Assembly (NCBI GenBank): GCA_050945135.1
Contig: JBMNSJ010000003.1
Span: forward strand, 1-64,000
Direction of reading: 5' to 3'
Origin: WRIS01 sp050945135
GTDB lineage: Bacteria; Actinomycetota; Coriobacteriia; Coriobacteriales; Eggerthellaceae
DNA: 64,000 nucleotides
The first letter of the stretch is position 1. Every line of letters begins with the position of its first letter. Below, piece after piece: positions 26,637 to 36,470 of this stretch. Position numbers and translations under genes: made by a program. The notes under the pieces were generated by a model, which saw nothing but the letters and a program-made list of their open reading frames with translations, had not been told where the DNA came from and ran no database searches.

Positions 26637-28460
26637 TTATTCAACGGTCACCGACTTCGCAAGATTTCTGGGTTGATCAACATCGCAGCCGCGCGCAACG
26701 GCAATATGGCGGGCAAAAAGCTGCAGCGGCACCGAAGCTACAATGGGAGAGAATACGTCGCGGACCTTTGGAATATAAATGACATGATCAGCGTGCTTTT
26801 TGATTTCCTCGTCGCCCACAGTTGCAATCGCGATAATTAATGCTTCACGAGCGCGGCACTCCTGCAAATTTGATATTACCTTATCATAGGTAGGACTTTG
26901 TGTGGCGATTGCTATAACCGGAAAGCCTGAATCGAGAAGGGCGATCGGACCATGCTTCATTTCTCCAGCTGCGTACGCTTCCGCATGCAAATAGCTAATC
27001 TCTTTAAGCTTTAGAGCCCCTTCGTAGCAAGTAGCGCAGCCGAAACCGCGACCAATATACAAAGCCGAAGCCGCGTCAACACAGGCTAGAGCAGCTTGTT
27101 TTATCGCCGTATCATCAGCAAGAATCTCTTCGATTTGCTCAGCAGTGTTAGCCATTTCACTGAAAAGCAGGTGAATCTCTTTAGTCGAGAGCATGCTTTT
27201 AGTTTGCGCCAGCAACATGGCCAACATGGTAAGGCTCACAACCTGGCCGAGAAATGATTTTGTTGAAGCTACCGCAATTTCCTTGTTGGCTTTTGTATAG
27301 ATAACGCCATCGCTTTCACGCGCCACAGGCGAACCGATAACATTGGTGATGCTAAAAACCTTAGCGCCTTTAATGCGTGCATCGCGTATGGCTGCCAGGG
27401 TATCAGCAGTCTCTCCCGATTGGGAAACAGCAACAACCAGCGTTGTTGAGGTAATGATGGGGTTTCGATAGCGAAACTCGCTTGCCACTTCTACCTCGGT
27501 TGGTATGCGCGCCCAGCGCTCGATAAGCTGCTTGGCAATAAGACCTGCATGATAGCTGGTTCCACAGGCAATTACATACACGCGATCAATAAGATTGAGC
27601 TCTTCATAGCTCAAATCAAGCTCGTCAATCGTAAGCTCTCCGTTAATCATGCGCCCAGCCATGGTGTCACGCACAACACGAGGCTGTTCGTGAATCTCTT
27701 TGAGCATAAAGTCGGGGTAACCGCCTTTTTCGGCAAGGTCTACATCCCAATTCACATGAGTTACTTCCGGGGTAAAATTGCGACCATCTTGCATGAAATA
27801 CTCAATCCCCGCAGGGCTCATCTTTGCAAACTCGTAATCGCCGAGAATCACTACATCACGCGTTGCTTCAATAAGCGCGATAATATCTGAAGCAAGGTAT
27901 GAGCCATCTTTGCCCACACCAAGAACAATCGGGGAATCTTTCCGGGTAACCACAATCGTGCCGGGTTCGTAGTCGGTCATGACCGCGAGCCCATAGGCTC
28001 CAATAACACGCGAAACTGCAGTGCGCACTGCCGCAAGCAGGTCACCTTCGTAGTTCTCCTCTATAAGATGAGCAAGCACTTCGGTGTCTGTGTCGCTCGT
28101 AAAGTTATGCCCTCTCTCGATTAACTCCTCGCGAAGCTCGAGATAGTTTTCAATAATGCCGTTATGAACGAGAGCTACATGCCCGTCACACGAGCTATGT
28201 GGATGTGCGTTTGCTATGCTAGGTTTTCCATGAGTTGCCCATCGGGTGTGTCCGATGCCACTTCGTCCTTGGAGCTCGGCTTGTTTGACGCAATCCTCAA
28301 GTAGGGCAACTTTTCCAAGACCGTGAATAAGGCGGAGCCTTTCGCCATCCTGGACCGAGACTCCCGCTGAGTCATATCCGCGATACTCGAGTCTTTTGAG
28401 TCCATTAATGAGAATTTGGGTGACTTGTTTACTTCCGGTATATCCAACGATTCCGCACAC
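26637..28460 (-). CDS. glmS: Glutamine-fructose-6-phosphate aminotransferase (isomerizing)
   Basis: The 607-residue enzyme makes glucosamine-6-phosphate, the first step toward UDP-GlcNAc for peptidoglycan. After a GTG start the sequence CGIVGYTGSKQ places the glutaminase nucleophile Cys at position 2. Two SIS domains follow (ACGTSYHAGLIAK; AVSQSGETADT), ending in the conserved LAKSVTVE. AAGGAG is 7 bases upstream of GTG 28460. No glmS ribozyme is recognisable upstream. Confidence 0.96.
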   Translation of the reverse strand: MCGIVGYTGSKQVTQILINGLKRLEYRGYDSAGVSVQDGERLRLIHGLGKVALLEDCVKQAELQGRSGIGHTRWATHGKPSIANAHPHSSCDGHVALVHNGIIENYLELREELIERGHNFTSDTDTEVLAHLIEENYEGDLLAAVRTAVSRVIGAYGLAVMTDYEPGTIVVTRKDSPIVLGVGKDGSYLASDIIALIEATRDVVILGDYEFAKMSPAGIEYFMQDGRNFTPEVTHVNWDVDLAEKGGYPDFMLKEIHEQPRVVRDTMAGRMINGELTIDELDLSYEELNLIDRVYVIACGTSYHAGLIAKQLIERWARIPTEVEVASEFRYRNPIITSTTLVVAVSQSGETADTLAAIRDARIKGAKVFSITNVIGSPVARESDGVIYTKANKEIAVASTKSFLGQVVSLTMLAMLLAQTKSMLSTKEIHLLFSEMANTAEQIEEILADDTAIKQAALACVDAASALYIGRGFGCATCYEGALKLKEISYLHAEAYAAGEMKHGPIALLDSGFPVIAIATQSPTYDKVISNLQECRAREALIIAIATVGDEEIKKHADHVIYIPKVRDVFSPIVASVPLQLFARHIAVARGCDVDQPRNLAKSVTVE

Positions 28461-28700
28461 GCGATAGCTCCTTAGTCTCAACGATGGGATTGCTACCTTA
28501 CTCGCACTCGTATTCACTTCAGTTCAAGAACAAGAAAGATTATCCCGCGGCTCCATATTGTAGCGCAGGCTGCTAAACCCACGAAGCTAGCTACATAAGC
28601 TCTCCGAGAAAAAACGCACACTCCGCCTGGCTTTTTGTAAGCTGCGTGAAGCAATTGTCGAGAAAGGTCGAAGGCAATGTCAAGACACCTTGTAGAAACT

Positions 28701-28728
28701 TGCCCTTGCTGACAAGGGGTTTATAGTC
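28701..28728 (+). promoter_or_regulatory. Candidate promoter for the DUF2798-like gene
   Basis: TTGCCC at 28701 and TATAGT at 28723 with a 16-base spacer. The spacer contains the small dyad CCCTTGCTGACAAGGG, a possible operator or part of a leader hairpin. The 313-base gap to glmS holds no gene I can support. Confidence 0.35.
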
Positions 28729-28829
28729 AAATGACGGTGAGCATACGACTAGAAGCGAGGCATAAGAATTCGAGCTACTCATCACTCGGATTTGCACAAA
28801 AACGAAAGGACTGAAACTTACACATCATC

Positions 28830-29414
28830 ATGGAGCACACACAAGAGACGAAGAGCACACAAACTATACGGTATCAAGATTGTTTATTAGGTAAAGTTGG
28901 AACACCAAAGGAGAAGAAGAGAAAGAACCTCTTTCAAATTACAGCGATAGCTGTTTCTATTCCATTTACTGCCACAATCAACTGGATGTTTCACGCGTCA
29001 AGCATTACCTGGTCAGAGTTTTCCCAGTATCTCTACCTCTATCCCATCACCTTTGCGATTGCCCTTTTAGTGAGATTTCTCGTTGCGAACCCGGTTTCAG
29101 ACAAGGTCACTAAAGAATTCATCTCACCCCGTCTTGAGGGCCTGAAAAAGGTACTGAGCATCACGATTCTCAACATCATCATTATGGGAACCTTAATCGG
29201 GCTAGGTCGAACCATACTACTCGCAGCATCAGGTGAGAGCGCAATGTGGGCAAGCTTCATTGCTTCACTACCCCTCTCCTGTCTCATCAGTTTTATCTTT
29301 GGCTACTTTGTTACCGCCCCTCTTCTCAAAAAGGTTTTCTTGGAGAAAACAGAAGACGGCATACGCAGCAGACGCATAAAGCATCCGCATCGCTCTAAGC
29401 TGAGGCATGCTTAA
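28830..29414 (+). CDS. DUF2798-like membrane protein
   Basis: A 194-residue protein with a basic N-terminal tail (about 35 residues) and four hydrophobic segments arranged as two similar pairs, the layout of the uncharacterised DUF2798 family. Paired motifs end in FLVANPVSDKV and FVTAPLLKKVF. No close Shine-Dalgarno sequence precedes the ATG (AAAGGA is about 20 bases away). The function is unknown. Confidence 0.65.
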   Translation: MEHTQETKSTQTIRYQDCLLGKVGTPKEKKRKNLFQITAIAVSIPFTATINWMFHASSITWSEFSQYLYLYPITFAIALLVRFLVANPVSDKVTKEFISPRLEGLKKVLSITILNIIIMGTLIGLGRTILLAASGESAMWASFIASLPLSCLISFIFGYFVTAPLLKKVFLEKTEDGIRSRRIKHPHRSKLRHA

Positions 29415-29449
29415 GGCTTGAGGGTAGCTTTGTCTGCAACGCAAGGTGC

Positions 29450-29555
29450 AGGCGTCCGTTTCGGGGCATCACGAGGTGGTGCAAATCAAGCCGGGCTTGA
29501 TGCGGCCGACAGAAAAGCGTTCATTTTGGGGCATCACGAGGTGGTGCCCCTTTTT
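29450..29555 (+). terminator. Terminator after the DUF2798-like gene, with a duplicated half upstream
   Basis: GGGGCATCAC-GAG-GTGGTGCCCC followed by TTTTT at 29528-29555 is a strong intrinsic terminator. The same 17-base core (GGGGCATCACGAGGTGG) occurs about 65 bases earlier at 29461-29480 but without the closing arm or U-run, so part of the terminator seems duplicated. Confidence 0.7.
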
Positions 29556-29574
29556 CCGTCTTGTGAGCACTGGT

Positions 29575-29760
29575 TTTTCACGCGCGAATAGTGAGTCCTA
29601 CTTTCACTAGTCGCGTGAGACAACTATTGCGCTGCAACGAGGTAGCTTGGGTAAGGATGCTCGATAGTGCGCGATTTTTGCGTGCGAATCGCCTGGAAAT
29701 GCCTCAATACGATGGAAATTACTCTGCTCAAGGCTGAACAATCACGCACTATCTCAAATC
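29575..29760. repeat. Nested inverted repeats in a gene-free stretch
   Basis: A long imperfect hairpin covers about 29578-29619 (TCACGCG arms around AGTGA and TTTCACT). A second pair has arms at 29663-29676 (GATAGTGCGCGATT) and 29740-29753, 13 of 14 complementary, with a smaller dyad GCGATT/AATCGC inside. No open frame of note is here. It could be a small structured RNA or a remnant element. Confidence 0.4.
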
Positions 29761-29968
29761 CTATCCCGTGTCCGTTGTATTACTGCAACTCTCAAAGCTT
29801 ATGTTTAACTTTCCCGATAACGCACGAAGCCAAATGAAGCAAGAAGTCTGTGTGACTGCAGATAAGTCTATACATGAGACATCTTACTAGCTGCGTTTTT
29901 TCTTCTTCTCGTATATGCTTTGAAATAACATCTCTTTGCATCCTTTCCATGTGAAAGCGGGGTACTTC

Positions 29969-32422
29969 GTGAATCAGAAAAACTATCGTCTTGCAGCCAC
30001 TGAGCTCGTCGAAAAGATGACACTCGAAGAGAAAGCATCTCTTTGCTCGGGGCAAAGCTTTTGGAACCTCCAGGGAATTGAGCGTCTCGGACTAGCTCCG
30101 ATTATGGTTACCGACGGCCCGCATGGACTGCGTAAACAAACCGGCGACAGCGACCAGCTGGGAATCAACGAGAGCGTGCCAGCAACCTGCTTCCCGCTTG
30201 CTTGTGCCTCTGCCTGCAGTTTCGATACCGATCTCATGTATGAAATGGGCGTAGCAATTGCTGAGGAATGCAAGCAAGAACAGGTTTCGGTCATCCTTGG
30301 TCCTGGAGTAAACCTCAAACGCAATCCCTTATGCGGACGTAACTTTGAATACTTCAGCGAAGACCCGCTTCTTTCAGGGGAAATGGGTGCAGCCCTGGTC
30401 AAAGGCATCCAATCGCTTGACATTGGCACCTCTGTCAAACACTTTGCTGCCAACAATCAAGAAACCCGTCGCGTTGTTTCGAACTCAGTTGTTGATACTC
30501 GTGCTATGCGAGAGCTGTATCTCCGTGCTTTTGAACTCATCGTAGTGCAAGCGCAGCCATGGACACTAATGTGTTCGTATAACCTCGTCAATGGTACCTA
30601 TGCAAGTGAAAATCCTTGGCTTCTAAGCGAAGTCCCTCGAGATGAATGGGGTTTTGAGGGAATCATCATGAGCGACTGGGGCGCCACGAACGACCGCGTC
30701 GCTGGTGTTGCGGCGGGACTCGATTTAGAAATGCCCACCTCAGGCGGCGCTAACGACGCTGAGGTTGCTGCGGCAATACGGGCAGGAACGCTCTCGCAAG
30801 CAGATCTTGATGAATTGGCTATTCGAATTTCTGCACTTATTCTTCGTTCAATGGATGCGATTGACCAAGATTATCGCTACGATGCGCAAAAGCACCAAGC
30901 TCTCGCCCGTAGAGCCGCTGCCGAATCAAGTGTGCTCCTTAAAAATGACGAGGCTCTCCTTCCAATCAGGGAGGGACAAAGTGTTGCCGTCATTGGTGCC
31001 TTCGCCAAAAAGCCGCGCTATCAAGGTGCTGGAAGCTCCAAGATTAACCCCACCAAAATCGAGTGCGCCTATGATGCTTTTCTGGAGGCGGGAATCGACA
31101 TTGCCTATGCCGACGGGTACCTGCGCGAAAAAGGTGCTCAGCCTGATGCGGACATGATTATCGAAGCATGTGAGGTAGCTCGCAACAAAGATGTAGTTGT
31201 CATCTTTTCCGGTCTGCCTGAAGAGTACGAAAGCGAAGGATTTGATCGCTCGGATATGAAAATGCCGCTCGCGCACACGATGCTCATTGATGCAATTGCG
31301 CAGGTAAATCCCAATGTTGTAGTTGTTCTCCAGCAGGGAGCCCCTACTGAACTGGATTGGGATTCCCGCGTTAAAAGTATCCTCGTTAGTTATCTTGGTG
31401 GACAAGCTGTTGGTGGCGCAGAGGTCGATCTTTTATGCGGCAAAGTAGCCCCAAGCGGAAAACTCGCTGAAACATGGTCAAAAGCATATGAAGATACACC
31501 TAGTTCACGCTACTTCCCTGGTGGATCGCTGAGCGTAGAATATCGTGAAAGCGTGTTTGTGGGCTATCGATATTTCGATACTGCTCAAGTAAAACCAGCC
31601 TATGCGTTTGGACACGGACTTTCGTATACCGAGTTTGCCTATAGCAATCTAGAACTAAGCTCTGAGAGCTTTGCGCAAGGCGATTCGCTTGAACTCAGCT
31701 GCATGATTACTAATACCGGAAACGTTGAAGCTGCCGAGGTTGTGCAAGTATATGTTGAGCTCAAAGACTCAAAGATTTTCCGGGCTCAAAAGGAGCTGCG
31801 CGCTTTCGCAAAAGTTAAACTCGCTCCCCAGGAGAGTACAACTGTCACGCTGAAGCTTGATGATCGAGCCTTCTCTTATTACCACAGTGAGCTTCATACC
31901 TGGGCAATCGAAGGCGGCGAATACCTTATCTTAGTAGGTGCTGCCAGCGATGACATTCGCCTTGAGCAAAGAGTTGCGGTTACGGGCGATAATCGCGAGG
32001 ATACTCTTGTTGAGCTCACGGGCAAATTACCTGATTACTATTCACTCGAATCCAAGCCTCTCGAAATTTCAACCGAGCAATTCCAGGAGCTTTACGGACA
32101 GCCGCTTCCTCCATCTGAGCGCGCGCCTGGTGAGCCTTTCACCATCAACTCTACCCTTTCCGATATCAAAGATACCCGCGCGGGCAAAATGATGATTGGT
32201 CAGATACAAAAGCAAGCACAAGGCATACTTGGAGACAATATCGAGGATGATTTACAAGCTATTGTTGAAGCTAGTGTAATGGAAATGCCCCTTCGATCAC
32301 TTGCGATGTTTTCGGGTGGAATGGTTAGCAAGGCGATGATTGAGGGCATTGTCGATATGGCAAACGGGAAGAATTTCCGTGGCCTCATAAAGATTCTCAA
32401 GAATCGTCCGAAAGGATTGTAG
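29969..32422 (+). CDS. Glycoside hydrolase family 3 beta-glucosidase-like enzyme
   Basis: An 817-residue GH3 enzyme. The N-terminal barrel has KHFAANNQE and the nucleophile Asp in IIMSDWGAT. The second domain includes RYQGAGSSKINP, and the fibronectin-III-like domain follows FGHGLSYTEFAYS. A C-terminal tail of about 130 residues with no recognised domain follows. No signal peptide, so imported beta-glucosides or oligosaccharides are the likely substrates. GTG 29969 has AAGCGGGG upstream; earlier in-frame TTG/GTG codons lack a site. Confidence 0.9.
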   Translation: MNQKNYRLAATELVEKMTLEEKASLCSGQSFWNLQGIERLGLAPIMVTDGPHGLRKQTGDSDQLGINESVPATCFPLACASACSFDTDLMYEMGVAIAEECKQEQVSVILGPGVNLKRNPLCGRNFEYFSEDPLLSGEMGAALVKGIQSLDIGTSVKHFAANNQETRRVVSNSVVDTRAMRELYLRAFELIVVQAQPWTLMCSYNLVNGTYASENPWLLSEVPRDEWGFEGIIMSDWGATNDRVAGVAAGLDLEMPTSGGANDAEVAAAIRAGTLSQADLDELAIRISALILRSMDAIDQDYRYDAQKHQALARRAAAESSVLLKNDEALLPIREGQSVAVIGAFAKKPRYQGAGSSKINPTKIECAYDAFLEAGIDIAYADGYLREKGAQPDADMIIEACEVARNKDVVVIFSGLPEEYESEGFDRSDMKMPLAHTMLIDAIAQVNPNVVVVLQQGAPTELDWDSRVKSILVSYLGGQAVGGAEVDLLCGKVAPSGKLAETWSKAYEDTPSSRYFPGGSLSVEYRESVFVGYRYFDTAQVKPAYAFGHGLSYTEFAYSNLELSSESFAQGDSLELSCMITNTGNVEAAEVVQVYVELKDSKIFRAQKELRAFAKVKLAPQESTTVTLKLDDRAFSYYHSELHTWAIEGGEYLILVGAASDDIRLEQRVAVTGDNREDTLVELTGKLPDYYSLESKPLEISTEQFQELYGQPLPPSERAPGEPFTINSTLSDIKDTRAGKMMIGQIQKQAQGILGDNIEDDLQAIVEASVMEMPLRSLAMFSGGMVSKAMIEGIVDMANGKNFRGLIKILKNRPKGL

Positions 32423-32431
32423 CTTTATTTC

Positions 32432-32475
32432 ACCATGCTACCCAGCTTGGCTGCTTGCCATCTAGGTAGCATGGT
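32432..32475. terminator. Bidirectional stem-loop between convergent genes
   Basis: ACCATGCTACC (32432-32442) pairs perfectly with GGTAGCATGGT (32465-32475) between the GH3 gene and the convergent EF-G-like gene. U-runs are weak, but position and symmetry suggest shared termination. Confidence 0.5.
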
Positions 32476-32487
32476 ATAGCTCGTGGA

Positions 32488-34563
32488 CTAGTTATTACCT
32501 GCAGCTCGCGCTGATTGATACTCTTCAACCATCTTCTTCGTAACATCAGCTGGAGCCTCTTCGTATCCTTCAATCTCAATCATGTAGGTTCCGCTACCTC
32601 TCGAGATTGAACGCAAATCTTTCGTGTAGGTAACCACCTCGGCGTAAGGAACGCGCACCTTGATAACGGTGTCGCCCGCATCATTTGAGTCGGTACCAAC
32701 AATGCGTCCGCGCCTGGTAGAAATATCGCCCATTACTGCACCGGCATATTCTTCACCAACAATGATGTCCATGTTTGCCATAGGCTCAAGCAAGGTTGGG
32801 CTCGCTTTTTCGCATGCAGCTCTAAAGCCGATTCGTGCCGCTGTTTTGAAAGCCATCTCGTTGGAATCAACGGGATGATAAGACCCATCGTACACCGCAC
32901 ACTTAATGTCGACCATCGGATAGCCCGCCAAGAAACCTTCGGTCATCGCGTCTTGGAGACCCTTATCAACCGCAGGAATATAGTTTCGAGGAATACGTCC
33001 TCCCACGATTTCGTCGAGGAATTCATATCCGCCGCCAGGATTAGGCTCAAGACGCAACCAGCAATCTCCAAACTGTCCAGCTCCACCTGTTTGTTTCTTG
33101 TGCTTGCCCTGGGCTTCTGCAACTTTGCGAATAGTCTCGCGGTACGGAATACGTACCGGAATGAGTTCGATATCGATGCCGTTTTGATCTTTCATACGGC
33201 GCAAAATCGTATCCACCTGCGTGTCACCCATTGCGGTTAGAAGCGTCTGATGGGTTTCTTCGTCACGCGTTATTCTGATTGTTGGATCCATCTCGGAAAG
33301 ACGTGCTAAAGCGGTTCCTAGTTTATCCTCGTCGTTTTTATTCGCAGCAACGATTGCCACTGGATAAAGTGGTTCTGGTAGAGCCATTGGTTCGATTTCG
33401 AGTGAACCCGACTTCGAGAGCGTATCGCCCGTGCGTGTTTCATTGAGCTTCGGAATAACGATGATGTCGCCCGCTTTCGCGCTCTTAACATCAGTCGACT
33501 CTTTACCCATCATCACATACAGGTGTCCGATGCGCTCCTTTTTGCCCGTGCGAGAGTTCAAAAGCTCCATGCCTGGCTCAAGTACGCCAGAGATAATCTT
33601 CACGAAACTCATGCGACCTACATAGGGGTCTGAAAGTGTCTTGAATACGAAGCAGGCAGGCTCGCCATGCTCGTTGATTGGCACCGCTTCTCCATCTGCC
33701 AAGTAGAAGTGACCATGCGCCTTTGGTGAAGGGAAGTAGGTGCAGATATCCTCAATCAAGCCCTGAATACCCTGCTTGATAATGGTTGATCCCACAAACA
33801 CAGGGATAAAGAGTTCTTGCGCGATAGCTTTATCCAGCAAAGACTCAAGTTCCTCTTGGGTGAGCTGCTCTTCGCCGTCGAGGTATTTCATCATCAAATC
33901 GTCGTCGGCTTCAGCTACAAGATCACACAACTTATCACGCGCTGAGTTTGCTGCATCAAGGTACTCAGCCGGGATATCCTTAACAACTTCAGTATCGCTA
34001 TCTGCTGGATGATACCGTGCCTTCATCCTGATGATATCGATAACCCCCTCGAATTCGGAGTCAACACCGATTGGGATAGTAACCGCGCCCAAGCGAGAGC
34101 CAAAGCGAGCATGGAGCGTTGCCATTGCTGCATCAAAATTCGCATGTTCGCGATCAATATGGTTGATAAAAACTGCGCGCGATATGCGCATGAACTCTGC
34201 TTCGTACCACAATCTGGTGGTCATGACCTGTGGTCCAGCAACCGCATCAACAACAAACAGTGCTGTCTCGGCTGCCTGCATCGAAGTCAGAGTATCCCCG
34301 ATGAAATCCGGATGCCCGGAGGTATCCAAAAGATTAATCTTAAAGTCTTTGTAAGGAATAGGTGCTATTGAAGTGCCGATAGTAAACTTGCGCCTGATTT
34401 CTTCGTCGTCGTAATCGAGATAGGATTTCCCATCATGGGTCGTGCCCATTCGTTGAGTTTTCCCAGAGACGTGAAGCATCGCTTCGGCCAGCGATGTCTT
34501 ACCGGCGCCGTCTTGCCCGACCAGCACGATGTTGCGCACGTGCTCAGTAGCAGGAGCTGCCAT
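32488..34563 (-). CDS. Elongation factor G-like GTPase (EF-G2 type)
   Basis: A 691-residue paralogue of EF-G with all five domains. G1 is GQDGAGKTS and G3 is DTSGHPD, but the G4 motif reads NHID instead of NKxD, and the switch I region has RRKFTIGTS rather than the RERGIT of canonical EF-G. This fits the EF-G2/FusA2 group found beside the true FusA in actinobacteria, whose role in translation is not settled. ATG 34563 follows GGTGG; a TTG 12 bases earlier is possible. Confidence 0.88.
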   Translation of the reverse strand: MAAPATEHVRNIVLVGQDGAGKTSLAEAMLHVSGKTQRMGTTHDGKSYLDYDDEEIRRKFTIGTSIAPIPYKDFKINLLDTSGHPDFIGDTLTSMQAAETALFVVDAVAGPQVMTTRLWYEAEFMRISRAVFINHIDREHANFDAAMATLHARFGSRLGAVTIPIGVDSEFEGVIDIIRMKARYHPADSDTEVVKDIPAEYLDAANSARDKLCDLVAEADDDLMMKYLDGEEQLTQEELESLLDKAIAQELFIPVFVGSTIIKQGIQGLIEDICTYFPSPKAHGHFYLADGEAVPINEHGEPACFVFKTLSDPYVGRMSFVKIISGVLEPGMELLNSRTGKKERIGHLYVMMGKESTDVKSAKAGDIIVIPKLNETRTGDTLSKSGSLEIEPMALPEPLYPVAIVAANKNDEDKLGTALARLSEMDPTIRITRDEETHQTLLTAMGDTQVDTILRRMKDQNGIDIELIPVRIPYRETIRKVAEAQGKHKKQTGGAGQFGDCWLRLEPNPGGGYEFLDEIVGGRIPRNYIPAVDKGLQDAMTEGFLAGYPMVDIKCAVYDGSYHPVDSNEMAFKTAARIGFRAACEKASPTLLEPMANMDIIVGEEYAGAVMGDISTRRGRIVGTDSNDAGDTVIKVRVPYAEVVTYTKDLRSISRGSGTYMIEIEGYEEAPADVTKKMVEEYQSARAAGNN

Positions 34564-34838
34564 AATGACCACCAACTTTCTTTTGTTGCGTGGTACTCAT
34601 GCCTTATGTCTATCCTCAAAGGCACGAACCACTTCGAGCCTTACACAAATAAAAGAGAGGTACAAACAAACCGCATCGAAAAACTGTTTTCCAGTGTATC
34701 GCAAAATTGGTCTAGCCTTAAGAACGAAACGGAAAATTATGGGACAAAAGATGGTCAATTTTAAGAACGTGAGCATATCGACTCCCCCACTCCAAAATGA
34801 AGCATGATATTATGGTGCAACTAAAAACAGGGGGAAAC

Positions 34839-35975
34839 ATGCAAAAGAAAAATAACTCGCCTGCTCGAGAAAGTCTTGAGCAGAATCTTGAAGCGATTTC
34901 TGACAACAGTGACGGATTAACCAGACGCTCTTTTGTTGGCGTGCTTGCAGCTGGAGCAGCAGCGGGGATGGGCATTCTTGCCACAAGCTGCAGCTCAACC
35001 ACCTCAGCTGCCACAGAGAAAAAAGCAACGGAACCTGTGCCGGAACCCGTTGTTATGGACGCAAAATACACGATTGTCGATAACCACGTTCATCTCATGG
35101 ACTTCCTTCAGAAAACCGACGGCGTTGAAGCTCTCGTTGAGAAAATGGATGAGGCTGGGGTCAGTCAAGCTGTGCTCTTCGGTATGGCGATGGCAAAGCA
35201 ATGGGATGAAGATTCTGACAACCAACCCAGCTACTATCTTAGCAACGACTCACGCACGTATTACTACTCCGCAACCGACTACCTCATGATGGAGCGTCTG
35301 CAAGCAGCCTCACCTGAGCACCGTGCGCGTTTTCTTCCCTTTGTGTGCGGCATTAACCCAAATGATCGCTTTGCCGCCGAGCACATTCGACAGGCACTTG
35401 ACTTATATCCAAACCAGTTTGCGGGCATCGGCGAGCTCATGAGTAGGCATGACGATCTCACTGCTCTTACCTATGGCGAGCCACCTCACCTTGATCACCC
35501 CGCATTTCTTGAAGTCTTTGATCTTGCGGCTGAAGAGGGCTTGCCCGTTCTCATTCACCACAATATTTCGGGCTCGTATATGGATGATCCCATCTACCTT
35601 GAAGAACTCAAAGCAGGTCTCGCTCATAACCGGGAAACAAAAATCATTTGGGCGCATGTAGGTATATCGCGACGCATTGAAATCTCTAACCTCATCGAAA
35701 TCACCGACAGTTTACTAAAGGAAAATGCAAACCTTTGGATTGATCTTTCGTGGGTGGTATTCGATGACTACATCAGCAAAGATATGAATGCCTGGGCTGA
35801 GCTTATTGAATCTCATCCCGACCGTTTCATGATTGGCTCAGATTGTGTTGGTCATTGGGAAAAGTATGCTCCAACCATACAGCGCTACTACGATCTTGTT
35901 GATCTTTTATCGCCAGAGGCTGCAACCAAGCTTTGCTACGAAAACATTTTGAGCATCGTAAAACGCTACCAATAA
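34839..35975 (+). CDS. Tat-exported lipoprotein of the amidohydrolase 2 family
   Basis: A 378-residue protein with a twin-arginine motif (LTRRSFVG, RR at 29-30), a hydrophobic stretch and a lipobox (ATSC, Cys51), so it is probably exported folded and anchored outside. The TIM-barrel metal sites are DNHVHLMDF, IHHN, WAHVG and GSDCVGH, as in amidohydrolase/TatD-like hydrolases. Metal loading in the cytoplasm would explain the Tat route. Substrate unknown. The ATG at 34839 has GGGGGAAAC upstream. Confidence 0.8.
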   Translation: MQKKNNSPARESLEQNLEAISDNSDGLTRRSFVGVLAAGAAAGMGILATSCSSTTSAATEKKATEPVPEPVVMDAKYTIVDNHVHLMDFLQKTDGVEALVEKMDEAGVSQAVLFGMAMAKQWDEDSDNQPSYYLSNDSRTYYYSATDYLMMERLQAASPEHRARFLPFVCGINPNDRFAAEHIRQALDLYPNQFAGIGELMSRHDDLTALTYGEPPHLDHPAFLEVFDLAAEEGLPVLIHHNISGSYMDDPIYLEELKAGLAHNRETKIIWAHVGISRRIEISNLIEITDSLLKENANLWIDLSWVVFDDYISKDMNAWAELIESHPDRFMIGSDCVGHWEKYAPTIQRYYDLVDLLSPEAATKLCYENILSIVKRYQ

Positions 35976-36157
35976 CACACGTCAGCAAGAGAAAACACGC
36001 TTTCTCCGCAGCGTAAGGAGAGCTCGTGTGCAGCGCATTACCATTGCTTTACAGGCAGAAGCTTTTGCTTACGACGTCATCTTTGTCTTCGTATAATTGA
36101 GTCACGGACACCCCTCCGTCAAGAGTCCGAGACAACGAACATACCGAAGGAAATATC

Positions 36158-36469
36158 ATGGTCAAAGCCTCCTACTCCTACGACCCCCAGTTCGAAGGCG
36201 TTGAAAGTACCCCTATCAACACGCCACATATTGGTGATGCGAAGCCCGCAAACGAAACCCCCACCAATGCCTACATCATCGATGAGCCCAAAACGCAAGC
36301 TTCCTCAAAAAGCAAACTTGGAGATGCCGCAACGGTAGTTGCAGGCGGTGCCATTGCACTTGTCGGTGTACCCATGCTTATTCTGCCAGGACCTGGGCTT
36401 CTCGCAGTAGGTGGCGGTATTGCATTGATGGCAAAAGGCGCCAAAGGCCTCTTAAGTAAGAAGAACTAG
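36158..36469 (+). CDS. PGPGW-type small transmembrane protein
   Basis: A 103-residue protein with a polar N-terminal half and a C-terminal hydrophobic hairpin around LILPGPGLLAVGGGIALMAKG, the mark of the PGPGW putative transmembrane family. Function unknown. The stop lies one base before the convergent amidohydrolase ends. An AAGGAAAT site precedes the ATG. Confidence 0.75.
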   Translation: MVKASYSYDPQFEGVESTPINTPHIGDAKPANETPTNAYIIDEPKTQASSKSKLGDAATVVAGGAIALVGVPMLILPGPGLLAVGGGIALMAKGAKGLLSKKN

Positions 36470-36470
36470 C

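Noticed and set aside
28591..28797. 68-codon minus-strand frame between glmS and the DUF2798-like gene
   Set aside because: No ribosome site or protein-like motif, and it overlaps the candidate promoter.
28461..28829. glmS ribozyme upstream of glmS
   Set aside because: No conserved ribozyme core or pseudoknot pattern was visible; the GTG has a normal ribosome binding site.
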